64,000 nt of DNA. Origin: Thermothelomyces thermophilus ATCC 42464 (Eukaryota > Ascomycota > Sordariomycetes > Sordariales > Chaetomiaceae). Below the pieces are notes generated by a model. It worked only from the letters and a program-made list of their open reading frames with translations, made no database searches and had not been told where the DNA came from. A program made the translations under genes and the position numbers. How positions within the stretch are numbered: position 1 is the first letter of the stretch; each line of letters begins with the position of its first letter. The stretch covers positions 3,472,001 to 3,536,000 of the forward strand of contig NC_016472.1 in the NCBI RefSeq assembly GCF_000226095.1, written 5' to 3'. Below are positions 22,506 through 34,928 of the stretch, one piece after another.

Positions 22506-24994
22506 TCATACCTTGGTCCGCTGCCCCTTTCCCATGGTGAGCTGGCTCAGACTCAGCGTTCTCGCTGCCTTCTTCCTCTTTTGATCGTCCGCCGCGTCCC
22601 CGCCGTCCCCGTCCCCGTCTTCGCCGTCGTCCTCCCTGAGCTCCTCCCCAAACGCGCCATACGTCACTATCGGCGCCGGCTCCTCCCTGGGCGCACGAGA
22701 GTTGACAACCCCTCTCCTGCCCTCTCCTGCATCCGCCTTGCCCCGGCTTTTCGAGGGCGGCAGCTCTGCCTCCTCCTTTCCCCCATCGTCGTCGTCGTCG
22801 TCATCATCGTCCGACTCGAACACCGAGAGCGGCTCCTGAGGTAGGGGGGGCGGGGCGGGCACAGTTGTCTTGGGTGTCAGCAGCAGCGGCGAGCTGCCGC
22901 CTACCGAATGCGACGCCAGTCGCTCCTGCGACCTCGATTCCGAAGGTCCGCGGACCATGGCAAACATGGTCGTGGACAGGGTGTTGAGGCGGTCTGAGAG
23001 CTTCTTGACTTGCGCTTCCAGGATCTGGCGGGCTGCCCGCTCAGCTTCCAGGTCGGCTCGGAGTTTGGCAACCAAATCATCGAGAGAGGCAGTGCCAGCG
23101 TCGTTGGCTGCGGCGCGGTTCAGGGCGGGCACGCTGGTGGCGCCGCGGAGGGTGGAGCTGGAGGTAGGCCGGCTGGTGGTCGTCTGGACCTTGTTCTTCA
23201 ACGCGGGCGGCGGGCGGAGAGACGATGTATAAACCGGACAGTCGCCAGCAGAGACCTGCGATTGCGTTTCCGTTTCCAGCGAAGGGCGCGAGCCAGCAGC
23301 CAAGGGCAGATCTTTCGAGTCGACCGACCGCTTAACGCCCGGCACCGCCTGGCAGAGCTTATCGACGACGCGCTCCAGTTGCAGCGCACGGGATTCGAGG
23401 TTCCCCAGACGCGTATCCATGTCCGCGGCGTGCGTGATCTTCATTCCGATCATCTCCTTCGACAAGAGACCAAAATTGAATGGCTGAGGCGGCGTCTTGG
23501 GAGGTCTCTCTGTAGCGGGGCTCTCGGGTGCGCTGGTATCCGCCACGCCGGGGTCATCGACATCGTCCTGGGCATTCGAGGACAGGGGCGACATGAAACC
23601 TGGGTCGTACGACTCGCGCCAGTAGCGTATCTCGTCGCTACGCCGGCGCCCTCCGTGCTGGTTCCCGACGAGCTCCTGCAACCCGGAAAGGCTCCGGGAC
23701 CGTCTTCGGTGGCCACCGCCGCTGTCGCTGGTAATTGCTCGGCCAATCTCGTTGGGATCATCGCTGCCAGCCCGACCACCAGCGCGGCTGGCGCGGCCAT
23801 GGGCGCTTGCTGGTCGTGGTGACAAGCCCGCGCCCCATTCTAGGTTGAAGAGGTGTGGCCGCAGCAGAGTATGGCCGCCAGTAGTGGCGGCGCGCCGCCG
23901 GATCGCCGCGCTGTCCGGGTTGGCATGCAGCGAGTTGCGTGCGCTCTCGATGGCCATGATGTCGTCTGGCCCAACGGAATGTGACCGGAGTGGCCGATCG
24001 AACTCGTTTATGGGAAGCGAGGCGGAACGGTTGGGCGACCTCTGGTTTCCGCGGCCGAGGGCGGTGGGATCCTTTTAGGTTTTTTTCAAATCATCGGTCA
24101 GACTCGCCACACCAACACGGCCTGCGACTTCTCGCAGTAAAAAGATTGAGATAAACTTACGCTTCGATGCTGTAGAGAACCCAGAGGCCTGGATTCGCGT
24201 CCGGAAGCACTACCATCGTCCTGGTTCCCACTGGTACTCTTCTTCTTACCGCGGCCGAACAGCCGCCCTAGTGCGGACCGCAAAGTAGATTTCTTCCGCA
24301 GCGGGAAGTCTCTGCTCTGGGTCGTATGCTTGCTGGTGGCGTCGCTGACTATGGAATACCTGCCGTTATTGAGCACGGGGTTGGTCGCGGTCGCCCTCCT
24401 CGTCGGTGGCGAAGCCTTCGACGGCGAGTCGGCTAACGGCGAGGTTTTGCGTGGAGAGGGTCGAGTAGGGGGCGATCGAGACGCAGGACGTGACGTTGAG
24501 CGCTCGCCTGTTGTACCGGGAACGCTGGCTGGTGCTGGTGGCGGAGTCGACGGGGGCTCCGATATAGTGTCCTGAGCGTGATCGGTGCGACTGCCCCCGG
24601 AGCCGCCCCTGACTGAGGCCGCCCGGGCCTTCTCCTCGTCGCGCTCACTTTCGGCGGCACTCTCTGGACTAGACAGGCCTTCTCTGGATCGTTGACGTTG
24701 CCCAACCTTGTGCTCACGCGGCTCTCCCTGCTGCTCAGGGGGCTCATCCGGCGATGATCCCGGGCCATCGGTGGTCGGAAGAGGCGACGCGATCCCGGTG
24801 CCCGGCGAACGCATCGGAAACTCGTCGTCCGCTGTCAGAGAGGCCTTGGCCGACCCTGGATTCCGAATGGGGAACTCGTCATCTACCGGAGTTGCGGGAA
24901 TTGGAATCGGAGCCGAGATGGTTCCCCGGATGGACTTGTGCCGGGCCTTGGCGCGGCCGGCGGTGGAGCCGGACTTCCCAAAGATGGTCGGCAT
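22506..24994 (-). CDS. Conserved fungal protein of unknown function, Ser/Pro-rich with coiled coil
   Basis: Exons 24994-24161 and 24071-22506 (89-nt intron, GTAAGT..CTGAC..AAAAG) give 799 residues. The N terminus (MPTIFGKSG, then HKSIRGTISAPIPIP) and the block SRDFPLRKKSTLRSALGRLF before a Lys-rich patch have the regularity expected of conserved segments. The rest is mostly disordered and Ser/Pro-rich. A predicted coiled coil lies near residues 600-645 (LDDLVAKLRADLEAERAARQ), a shorter one near 485-515 (DTRLGNLESRALQLERVVDK), and a run of nine Asp follows near residue 695. No enzyme motif, signal peptide or membrane segment is visible. The stop TGA overlaps a good donor-like AAG|GTATGA, so a further small 3' exon is possible. 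I do not recognise a function; a cytoskeletal or polarity role would be a guess. Confidence 0.7.
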
Positions 24995-26320
24995 GGCGGT
25001 CGGAAACAGGTCGCAGGCCCGGTATAGATGGCGAATCGACTATGGCGAGAAGGAAAGCGGGCAGGTGAGGGCAGATAGCGGTGATCGGTATGGGTGTTGT
25101 CCGCTCCTAGCCATCTGTGCACCACGCACCATCACCACCAACCGGTCGTCTAGCCCACTATGCGCAGTCGAGGCCTTTTCTCTTCGGCTGTCGCCTTGCG
25201 TGCTTGGAGGTGGTTGATCCTGGCAGGAAGACAGTGGCCCCCTTGACGTTCCACCCGTTACAAGGGCCGCATTGCCAGCGATGCGGTTTCCTTCCTTCCG
25301 CCTGAAGCGAGCCGCCCCACTAAAAAGAAGGGGTTAATGCGAGTGTTCTCTGTCGACGGAGCAGAGAGTGTTGGGTAAATATGTGAGATGTGATGCCAGT
25401 CCGGGGAATGTGGCGGCTTATAGAAAGAAAGAATGGATCCGGGTCGGGTTACTTCGTCACGGACGGTAAAGACAGGAAGGTCAGCAGCACGGCACACCCT
25501 GGACCGCTACACTAGGTATCATGCTGGACCGGGCGAAGAGGTTAGTAGGCGCGAGGACGCGGGCCACCCAGACCAGAAGCACCGAGAAGGGAGCAACATA
25601 AAGTACAGTACAAGTTCGAGACCAACCCCGCGAAAGGGATGGGGGGAAGAAAGCAGCACCAATGGCGGATATTAATGTTCAACATGGCGCGCTGGCGAGG
25701 ACCCCCCGGGAGCCCCCATGCTTGCGCTGCAGGTGCAAGCATGGACACGGCTGATGCAACGGTGATGGAGGGGCATGAGGGGTGACTTGGGGTCGCAGAG
25801 TGGGGAAGGGGCGCAAAGGCTTGTCCGTCTTGGGCGCCAGTTCCTGATTGCAAGTCTGTACCGTAGTATGTCCGTGCCTTGGTCCGGTCCAGGTTAAAGC
25901 TGGACAGAGCCTCATGCGCGTCGGTGGTCTTGGGATCCCAGGGCACCGTTTAGTCGAACATGGCGACCGAGCCGATCAATGGCAGGCCAAATTTCGTTAC
26001 AGACTGGCCGCCATTGTCGACCCTGACTTGAGCAGTACTTGGTGTGTGTATTCTGTCCTTGCGTTGAAACAGGAGAAAAGGAGATCGTGACTCGGCCGGT
26101 TGCCCGCATCGGTACGCACCTTGGCGTGGCTGCATATATGTTCGGGGCTGTCTCGAACGGCGAGCACGGCACAGTACACAGTAACTACTAGTGTGGTGTA
26201 CTGCGTACCGAGTCTGTGTAGCCCGAATGCCACACTTCGGCTGGAGACGAGTGATGGGGCCCGCTTTATTCCGTGGGATGCCTACTCGTATGTACAGTTA
26301 TACATACAAACAGACAAACA

Positions 26321-26330
26321 TACTCCGTAC
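26321..26330 (+). repeat. Dispersed motif TACTCCGTAC
   Basis: An exact 10-mer copy next to TACATAC-type repeats. Confidence 0.7.
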
Positions 26331-27358
26331 CTAGATAGTAGTAGGTGATTGTTCTTGCAGTATTGGTGTAGTGCAAAGACTGTTGCGGATGATAACGGCG
26401 GATGACGGAACGCGATGCCGAGCATTGAGATAACCCACTCCACCCGTGTGGCAGACGACTTGCCTCGCTCTTGCAGGACGCAGCAGGAAGGAGGCGAGTT
26501 CGTGAGTTCGCGAGTTCGCGGGAGTCCAAGATCGATTCAGTGCGAATTTGCCGCCGCCGCCGATGCCTGCAACTCACTTGGTCCCTGATTCTCATCATCA
26601 ATAGGTTACTTCCTCTTGATTCTCATAAAAGACGCAATGCTATAAACAAACCAATCCCTCGGTGCTGGAACATTGGCCAGTGCTGCGATGAAGGATGCCC
26701 GATTGTGGGTCAGTACTCGTTACACGACTCCGTACACTAAATTAGCGCACCGCGTGGCTGTCGAGTTAGTCGAGGGCCCCTGGCGTGGTAAACACTATCC
26801 CTATTAAGGAAGCGATCCCCTTCGGCCTGTTCTGTGCGTGTCTGGCCTTGGTGTTCGGTCAATGGTTAGGTGTCACCAAGGAACAAGGAGTTTTTTGGTT
26901 TGTCTGGTGCGAATGTGTGCAATGGAATGCGGCTAGTACAAAACACGACGCCGTGAAAGGCAGGAAGGTCCGAACTTTGGCGGTGCATATGCTTGAGTTG
27001 CGCCTTCTCCCGGCGAAGAACATCTTGGGAAGGCAAAATCGATGCAAGCGCAACAGTGAGAGAAGCCTTCAACGTCCCATGTCCCATCCGTCGTCGATGG
27101 GTCTCGTCGAGCGGGTTTGATCCCCGGCATGGGGACCAGACGAAACCGGGGCATCTCCAGGCCCGTGCATCTTATCGTCGGGGTTTCGCTATATGATCTT
27201 CCTCCTCCTATACTACACTACACAGTACTAAATCTTTTGGTGGTACATACTTTTGGTATTCGGACCTGATCCGCCGCCCATTGGATTGCGCGTGTTCACA
27301 ACAGGCAGGGAAAGCCTTGTCGACCAGGTCGACAATCGCTCGATACGTAACCGCGAGC

Positions 27359-27376
27359 TGCATGCATGCATGCATG
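27359..27376. repeat. TGCA tetranucleotide run
   Basis: Four tandem GCAT/TGCA units form a self-complementary tract. Confidence 0.7.
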
Positions 27377-27655
27377 GCTTCGCCCGAATCGAAGCGCAAA
27401 ACAAAAGGTGCGACGCGACGACTCGGCCAATAGCTGCTCGGTAAACCACCCTCCAAGCGCGGCTGTTCGCACGATAGGTATTCCACAAGTATGCAAGCCA
27501 AGGTGGGCTCACATCTCTGCAACGGGTTCGGCAGGAAACAGTCCGGCCAGAAGCTTTGCAGAGTCGCAGAGGATCCAGGTTGATGAGCTGTCTGCACGCA
27601 CGGTCAACAAGGGAGGCATCTCCGGAAGAGCCGGCTGAGACCGATGATACACGAC

Positions 27656-27666
27656 GTACTCCGTAC
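27656..27666 (+). repeat. Dispersed motif GTACTCCGTAC
   Basis: An exact copy of the sister motif in a gene-free region. Confidence 0.75.
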
Positions 27667-27967
27667 GCCACACCGCCCCTGAACAAAGACTTCTCTCCAG
27701 ACCTTCCAAGCCGCAAGATACTACAGTATGCAGCTGCCGCAAGATTGCAGGACGGTTTTGAAGCCTCGACTGACCTCAGGCGAAATCGCGTGCTGATGAA
27801 ATCAGATCAAATTTGTCCCTCAAAACACACAAAGTAAAAAGCACCCTATCCAGAAATGCCGTTGGAGAGAGGATGCTACCACACTCCACAATATTCAACG
27901 AGCAGATTGAGCGAAAACTACGAAGGACCTCATTAGTGCAGTACTACCTCCGTACATGTAGTGTATA

Positions 27968-27985
27968 GTACGGAGTACGGATTAG
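27968..27985 (-). repeat. Tandem pair of dispersed motifs (GTACGGAGTAC overlapping GTACGGATTA)
   Basis: The two motif variants share their central GTAC, showing that they form one family. Further copies lie at 27949-27955 and 28061-28100. Confidence 0.75.
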
Positions 27986-28090
27986 TGTGTGCAGTATGGG
28001 GTCGTCGCTTGCTGTGGAGTAGTGAAAGGTGCTAGTTAAGTATATTACCGCGTATGTACGGCTCCGTACTTGTAATCCACACTACGCAAA

Positions 28091-28100
28091 TACTCCGTAC
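28091..28100 (+). repeat. Dispersed motif TACTCCGTAC
   Basis: An exact 10-mer; a CTCCGTAC variant and GTAATCC lie 15-30 bp upstream. Confidence 0.7.
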
Positions 28101-28570
28101 TCTTGAAGGGTTCAGAGCTTCGCTTGGTGATCTGGAAGTTCAACCCCCTCCCCCCACCCCCCCGGCGCTTGGCAATCTCGACAAGTGACCGATGTCTCCA
28201 CAGACATGGAAAACTGAAACACCAAGGGCCAGGGCTCGGCAAACGTGCGCGATTCGTCTAAACTCCACACACGTTTCCAACGTCAACCTTCTTGCGCCCG
28301 GTCGGCCCCGGCAACAGCACCTTAGACTACAGGGATTTCGTAGTGTGAGTACTCGTAAGTTACTTTGATATCGGATGTCCAGGCACGGATGAAATGTCCA
28401 ACCTTTTGATTTTATCCGTAGTGTAGTGTACAGCTTGGTGCCTTTTTGGCACCTTCTGCTTGCTAAATCCCCCGCCGCTGAGCCTGCAGGCCTTGATGGG
28501 TGATCGCGCAACGTTCGTCCTAGACTCGTGTACCCCCGACCGGATCTCCGCTCATGTAGTGTATGTATAG

Positions 28571-28580
28571 GTACGGAGTA
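28571..28580 (-). repeat. Dispersed motif GTACGGAGTA
   Basis: A copy near the 3' flank of the helicase gene. Confidence 0.65.
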
Positions 28581-28903
28581 TGCAGGACGCCACGCATCGC
28601 TCCCCAATAACTCTCGGCGAGTAAATTGGGTATGGAAAAAGAGGGATATTCCCCAACATCTCGGTCGAAACTCGGCCGCCAACACAACGAACTCTCGCCA
28701 TCAAAAAGCAAACCCTGGACCGGAGCATTTTGACCGCCTCCACCATAGCTTCCAGACCCAGTTGATACATTGTATGTACTCGTATGTGCATAATCCGTAC
28801 ATACGCCCCCGTATATAATGCTTCTGTTCTCGGTCTAGATCTCGTGCATAATTTGATGAACCAAGTGTCATTATCCCCGTTATGCCGACTTGCTCCGCTC
28901 CGT

Positions 28904-31778
28904 TCATGCCTCTTGGGTCAGCGACGTCAGGTCTGGGTATCGGAGATCGGCGTTTTCTTCTAGAAATTCCATCCAGTCTTTGAGAAACTTGCTGCCCCTG
29001 CATAAGGTGTCCCGAGTCAGCCGTGTCATTTAATAATGAATGGTCCGACAAACCTACTTCTTAACCGTTTCCGAGTCGCCAATCACTGTCAGTGATCGTT
29101 TCGGCCGCGTCATGGCCACTGCACCCATAATAAGTCAATGATCGTCTCGGCCCCAAGGGTGGTTGCGACTGCGAAGCCGCCTTCACACTGCACCGGGAAA
29201 GAAAACCCCCCTTAAACAAATCTATAGAGCGCCCACCGGAAATCGTAGGTCTCTGAACTCACCATTCAGCCGCCGCTTCTCTCCCAGAAATCCAACCTCG
29301 CCGTCCGGGTTGCTCCGGACAAGGCTGACAATGACGGCCTCCTTCTCTCGGCCTTGAAAGCCGTCTACGCTGCCGAGCTCGATACCTGGGAAGGTCTCCT
29401 TCAACGGCGCGAGTATCGCCAGCTTGATACGTTCTTGTCAGTACCTTTGTGGGTACCATCCCATACGCGACATAGAATGCTTTGGGCGCTTCAGCTTGTC
29501 CGTGTAGAGCTCTAGAACATTAATCCTGCCCGAAAGAGGCGCCTCCATGCCCTCACAGCAATCATATCCCGTTTTTACCTCATCCCGTAGGACTGTGCGA
29601 GAAAAAAAATAAAAATAGAGAGAAAGAGAGAGGGGGAGAAAGGGATAGAATTGAGACACACCTGTGCATTGTACGGCGTCACCACCGCGATGTCCTCGGG
29701 CTTCACGCCGGCGTCGACCAGGCTGCGCACGTGCTGCCTGACCAGCGCCGCCTCCATCTCGTTGCTCTTGCTATCACCGTACAGGCTGCTCTTGGTCAGC
29801 TTCTTGCCTCCCCCGGCGTCCTGCTCGTCCTCGTTCTTCTCCAGGAAGTCGCCGCCCTGCGTGTCGATGAAGATGAGCGGCTCCCTCGTGTCGTCCGTGT
29901 CTTGAACCTCGTAGGGCAGGTCCTTGAGCAGTCTGGCCTTGACGGCGTCCGCCGCGATCAGCTTTCCCTCGTAGAGCTCGTCGGACGGGAACCGCATGAT
30001 TTTCTCGTGCATGCGGTACTGGGTCGTGAGCATCCGCTTGATGGAAGGGCCGTGGAGCTTCAGCAGGCGGTCGAAGAGGGTCGTCTCGAGCGTAGGCCCT
30101 TGAATCACGCCCTCTGCGCCGGCAGCAGCAGCAGCAGCAGCAGCAGGGCCCGCGTCACCTTTCCCCTTCCTGCTGCTGCTGCTGCTGGTGGTGGTGGCGG
30201 CCTTACTCTTCGAGTTCAGCGACTTGATGGTGGGCGGGAGCTGCAAGTGGTCGCCCGCGCAGATGGCCTTCTTGGCGGCCAGCAGCGGGACCCAGCACTG
30301 CGCCTCGAGCGCCTGGCTGGCCTCGTCGATGATGACCACGTCGAACTGCTCGCCGCGCAGCTGGAAGCCGCCGGCGCCGTGCAGCGTCGCCAGCACCACC
30401 TTGCTGCCCGCCACCAGGTCGGTCACGCACTTGCGCTCCCGCTCACGATACTCCTTGCGGAGCTCCTTGAGGTCGGCATAGATGGCGCGCCGCTCGCGGC
30501 CGTTGCGCGTCTTGCGAATCGACGCCTGCTTGGCGTCCATCTCGGCGCGCACGTCCTTGACGATGGCGCCGGCTTCCGAGGTGCGCGTGAGCACGTCGAG
30601 AGAGTGGTCGAGTACGGAGGGGAGAAGACGGGCCGGGTGGCCGAGGCGGACCATGGGGACCTTGTGCGGCGCGAGGCGCTCGACGATGTTGTCGACCGAG
30701 ATGTTGGACGGACCACAGACGAGGATTCGGAGGTTGCGCTTGAGAAGCTGAAGTATGAGCTCTATGAGCGTGTGCGTCTTGCCGGTCTGGACAGCATTAT
30801 CAGCATTGGGCCTCAGGTGACGCAGGAATGCCGGAGAAGAGAAAAATGAAAGGAGATAAAACTCACGCCCGGGGGTCCATGGATGAGCCCAATCTCCTTC
30901 GAGGCCAGCGCAAACCGGATGGCGTCTTTTTGGCTGTCGTTCAGGGTCGGATCAATCCACTCGATCTCGCCAACCTCCTCATCTTTTGTCAGGTCGGCAG
31001 GCACGGGGGATGGCGAGCTCAGCCCGAACAGCACCCTAACAAACGCCGAGTACTCCCTCTCCTCCATCTTGGCCAGCCTCTCCATGGTCGAATTCATCCT
31101 ATTCCGCAGGGTCAATTACCCGAACAAACCCTTGGCCTTGGCAAGAGGCCCAAGGAGAGTAGTAGTTGCTCAACCCATCCAAGAAGCAGAGGGGGGAACA
31201 GAGAATGGCACCCACACTCACCTCCTAAAAGTAACATCGTCCGCCACCTTGACGATCCAGACCTTCTTCTCGCCCGCGGCCAGAGCGTCCACCCGGTCTT
31301 CCTTCCCACCCCCGTCCTCACTGCCATCGTCCACCGCGACACCGACGGCGCCCTTTCCGACCCTGGTGACGACCCCCTTGACCCCGCTCCTCTCTGACGA
31401 CGACGACGACGACGCCGCCTTGGCCTCCTTCTTCCTCACGCCCCCCGAGGAGGGCTGCTCGGCCACGAGCACAATGTCGCCGACCCGGATGCCGTGCTCC
31501 GGCAGGTCGGCGGCGGAGGAGGAGGAGGAGGAGGAGCCCGGGCCGGCCGAGGACGCGGTGGCCGGGTGGGGCGCCAGCTCGAGCACGGTCCTGCCGCCGA
31601 GCCCCGTACGCTGGGAGGCGACGGTCAGGTTGATCAGGGCGACGCCGGCGCGCTGCAGGGCGGCGGGAGAGTGCAGCGAGACCAGGGCGGACGACTCGGC
31701 GATCTCGGCCTCGAGCTCGGCGGCGAGGAGGGAGAGCTGGGTGCGGGCAAAGGTGGGAATGTCGACGCCCGCCGTCAT
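28904..31778 (-). CDS. HCS1: DNA helicase HCS1/SMUBP2-type (DNA polymerase alpha-associated helicase A)
   Basis: Six exons were rebuilt: 31778-31222, 31098-30867, 30786-29662, 29422-29263, 29118-29058 and 28997-28904, giving 742 residues (yeast Hcs1 is 683). It is an SF1B Upf1-like helicase. Walker A GPPGTGKTHT spans the exon 2/3 junction (near residue 263). Walker B is VVIIDEASQ, followed by GDHLQLPP (motif III), [14 protein letters not shown] (motif IV), [10 protein letters not shown] (motif V) and [16 protein letters not shown] (motif VI, across a junction). The N-terminal region has the SMUBP2 pattern (RVGDIVLV...) with a Ser run inserted. No R3H or zinc-finger domain follows, as in fungal members. 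It likely unwinds DNA 5'-3' during lagging-strand replication. The 239-nt intron 3 is long but gives the family-expected join [11 protein letters not shown]. An in-frame upstream extension to 31991 looks like leader. Confidence 0.92.
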
Positions 31779-32117
31779 CTTGCTGGTTTTGATTTTCGAT
31801 GTGCTAATTCCGGTCGGTTGTTGGGGTGTGTGTTTGGGGAGTGAGTTGTTATCATAGTGGGGTTGTTGTTTGTGGTTGAGTGGCAGGTGAGAAACGGTTG
31901 CTGGAGTATGTATGTGGGCTTGTGAAGTCGAGTGGGACAAACCACACAGAACCACAGCAAGGCCGCAAATGATGAGGTTAACGCTCGACACGCTAATAAG
32001 AGAACGAAGAATCCTATGGTAGTCGCGAAATTTCCCTCTCCCTCTCCCCCCCCTTCTTCATGCCGATGTTTTTGCGGGCAATTTTGCGTTCTCGGCGTAT
32101 CGGCATTTGTTCTGCCT

Positions 32118-32128
32118 GTAATCCGTAC
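32118..32128 (+). repeat. Dispersed motif GTAATCCGTAC, exact copy
   Basis: About 340 bp upstream of the HCS1 start codon. Confidence 0.8.
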
Positions 32129-32324
32129 TAAACCTTCGTGATGCGAATCGCTTACCAGACAGGTAGTGTACAGTACATAGAATACATACGTTTCATGCGT
32201 TCCCGTGTCATGCACCTACCCGTACCTCCCATGATCTCATATGCCCCATGCAGCAACACACCAGCAGAAAAAGCATCATACCCCGTCCCATCGAGCCCTA
32301 GAGAACCAACTCCTGACAAAACAG

Positions 32325-32359
32325 CCCCCCCCCCCCCCCCAAAAAAAAAAAAAAAAAAA
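32325..32359. repeat. Homopolymer junction C16-A19
   Basis: A pure C-run passes directly into a pure A-run. Exact lengths are likely uncertain in an assembly. Confidence 0.75.
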
Positions 32360-32410
32360 GAAAGCAGTCCCCAAATCTTAACAGGACCCCTCCATATGCC
32401 GCTGCCTTGC

Positions 32411-33865
32411 TTACTTCGGAGTATTCTGCACCGTTAGAACGACTATCAGCGACGCCACCGTGACAGTGAACGCTATCAACGCCACGAGCATGACCGTTCC
32501 CCTGCTGGCGGGGAATTTTCCCTGGATTACCCAGTACTGCCCCTGCAAGTACCTGTTATAACCCAGCAGCAAGATGAGGATGCTGACGGCCAGGAAGGCC
32601 GTCCCGAGAGGCTTGCCCAGGTGCCGTAGCCTCTCGGCCTGCTTGGTGTCTTCGGCCAGCGACGTGTTGAGACGGAAGAGCTGCGTGATGGCGATACCGA
32701 TCGAGGCAAACGCTAGCGACGTCCGAAGCCAGGCGAGGAACGTCCGTTCTGGAAGCAGGCAGGGGAAAAAAAAAACCCACAGAGTCAGCTTCTCCTTGTT
32801 TGCCCGCGATCTGGGATTGATCCAGCGTAAAAGCAGACTGCGGGGGAAAAAAAAGGGAAAAAGAAAAGAAAAAAAAAAGGGGGGGGGGGGCAAGAGCTCA
32901 CCCAACGCCAAATGGTCCCGCGCAACACTCCCCTTATTCTCGAGTTCGACGCTCTTGAAATAGCGCAACTTGCGCTTCCACCAGGGCTCCTCCCGCTCGC
33001 CCCTGGGCCGGTCCCGGGGCGCATCCCCCCCGTCCGGAGCGGCTTGCGAGGGCGACGGCTGCCCCGCTGCCTTTGTGCTCAGCGCCGATCTCCGGCGGGC
33101 CGCGGGACCTGTCCCGACCGTGCTCTGGTAGCTCAGGCTCTGCTGGCGGCCCGGCTGCGCCGTCACCACGCCATTTCCGTCACCGAGGTCGGGGAGCGGG
33201 GCCGAGCCTAAGGGGTCGCTAGTCCTGCGCGAGTGCTCGAGGAGGGGCCGGAGCCGGGGACTGAGGGCCGGGGAGTTGGGATCGAGGGACTCGGCTCGCT
33301 CGCGGGCGCCCTGTTTGTCGCGAAACGGAGATGGCGAATGTTAGCTGTTGTTTAATCAGGGCTGAAAAAGCACGTGCTGCGTGGGGGAGAGGGAGGGGGT
33401 TGCAGCGATTGGGGCGTGCATCGGCAAGGCATGCGAAACGGTGTGGTGTTACGAACAGTCAGTTTGCTGGAGACGGTGCTCGCTGACGGGCCGAAGATCG
33501 CCGCGACCAGGCGAGACATGCTAGCCATACACGACGTTGCCGTATTTGTTGTGTATGTATGTACATGTACATACTATGTATATACACTGCCTGGGTGGTG
33601 GATGTTGTCGCTCTTCACAAAAAAACGGTCCTGCCGACGCGCGCCGAAATAATCGGGAATGTGGGGGGAAAGAACAAAAAGGCCAAGGCCCTCAGGTGTT
33701 GACGACCCGTGCACGCCCGAGCGGGAACACAAGCTGTACCGGGTTCGATTTGGCAGAACTAACCTCGAGTATGGCTTCGATGCGGTCTCTGGACGACCTG
33801 CGACCAGACAGCTGCAGAGTTGCGGACCGGGCCAGAGGGGGAGACGGCGCTGCATTTGAAGCCAT
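32411..33865 (-). CDS. DUF202 (YidH-type) membrane protein
   Basis: Three exons (33865-33764, 33310-32902, 32748-32411) give 282 residues. The DUF202 signature ERTFLAWLRTSLAFASIGIA lies at the start of the last exon, followed by two more hydrophobic segments (LGTAFLAVSILILLLGY and VMLVALIAFTVTVASLIVV), for three membrane spans in all. The N-terminal 170 residues are disordered and Ser/Arg/Pro-rich. The same domain occurs in the yeast VTC complex and in bacterial YidH, but this protein has no SPX or polyphosphate-polymerase part, so a vacuolar or plasma-membrane role is only a possibility. Intron 1 is unusually long (453 nt) and contains TATG/TACA repeats; its ends (GTTAGT..GCTAAC..ACAG) and the frame agree. 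Intron 2 is 153 nt, with GCTGAC and long homopolymers. Confidence 0.85.
33557..33574. repeat. 18-bp perfect palindrome inside intron 1 of the DUF202 gene
   Basis: GTATGTACATGTACATAC is identical to its reverse complement and sits inside a TATG/TACA-rich tract. Confidence 0.85.
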
Positions 33866-34863
33866 GGTTCAGATCGGTTATCGGTGTTGGGATGAATCCT
33901 TTGCGAGGCGCTCCAGTACACTAGCTCTAGGAAACATATGTACATACATACACTACATACCCTACAATGTGTAGGCAGGCTGACGATGTTATCAGTTGCG
34001 TCAACGTGCTGGCCGATTGCGACCCCTCAATAGCCAGCCGCGATATTGCGTCACATGGTTAAATCGAACCTTGGCTTGAGACGCCTATACGGTAGCCACT
34101 TGCTGGACTGGCAAGACCCAGGCAAGCCTCACCTCTCCTCGGCGCCAAAACCCTGCACGTCATGGTCCTATGGGACAGCACGTGTGGACGCCTAGCGAAT
34201 CATTCCGCTTAGGAAATGCTAGGAAGGCGCGATTGGTCAATTGGAACGTTATGGAACCATGGAGAGTGCATGGTTTGGACTAGTTCGTTGGAGGTCGGTG
34301 GTTGTAAATCGTAGTAACAGGACGGTGCTTGCACTCCACATTTGCAGATGTTCCTTGAGCATCCTGCAAGTGGATTGCAAGCAAGACAGTCTCATATCCT
34401 TTCCCGTCAATTTCCCCTCTATCTCGGACTGCTCATGAGTGATTTTTGCAATAGGCGTTAAAATGCGGCTCTATCTGCTGTCAAACTTGCGGAGGTAGTG
34501 TAGCCCTTGGCTCTCCGCAGCCTGAGGGGACAAGGCGTTTGGCGGCCACAGCTGTGGAGCTAAGACCTCTTAAGTCCGCAGCGGGTCGAGGAAAGACGGA
34601 AGTTCCAGGGGCCCGGGCTCTGTAGGAAAAAACACCGAAAATGGCACCTTACCTAATCCATGAGAGCTTTACGAGCCTACTTGTACTGTACGGACGTACT
34701 CCTGCAAGTTGTGGCAGGTGTAGTGTAGCGAGGATGGCAAAGATGGTGGGGAAACGGAGCCTCGGGGTTTGGATTTCACCGGACAACCGGGCCATACCCG
34801 CACTGCTACAACCGTAGAAGAGCGTACTTAGCTTAATGCCACTAAATCCGGGCTCTGGAGTTA

Positions 34864-34880
34864 TACGGAGTACGGATTAC
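34864..34880 (-). repeat. Dispersed motif pair TACGGAGTAC/GTACGGATTAC
   Basis: Both variants are fused head to tail, about 185 bp upstream of the pyridoxal reductase ATG. Confidence 0.8.
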
Positions 34881-34928
34881 ACACTATCAGGTCCGAAAGT
34901 ACGACGGATCTAGGAGTAAGGCGATATC

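Larger units (their letters stand above)
24995..28903. other. Gene-poor intergenic region with dispersed TCCGTAC motifs
   Basis: About 3.9 kb has no convincing gene. Many open frames of 60-160 codons exist on both strands but overlap and show no domains. From 26.3 kb onward the region is rich in TACTCCGTAC/TACGGAGTA copies, TACATAC-type microsatellites and a TGCA tetranucleotide run (27359-27376). Confidence 0.5.
31779..32410. other. Helicase leader/promoter and 3' flank of the DUF202 gene
   Basis: No gene is seen. It includes an exact dispersed motif (32118-32128) and a C16-A19 homopolymer junction (32325-32359). Confidence 0.5.

Noticed and set aside
29423-29661. Possible extra exon within HCS1 intron 3
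   Set aside because: Family alignment in memory runs directly from NAQ to LAILAPLK; the intermediate frame adds unrelated sequence and a strong TACTGAC branch favours one long intron.
29731-30849. 372-codon + strand frame opposite the HCS1 helicase
   Set aside because: Antisense shadow of the helicase's longest exon; no domain of its own.
31779-31991. In-frame N-terminal extension of HCS1
   Set aside because: Composition is leader-like and the family N terminus fits the ATG at 31778.
33735-33755. tRNA B-box-like GGTTCGATT
   Set aside because: Lacks the CC end of the box and any A-box or cloverleaf nearby; it lies inside or next to a protein exon.
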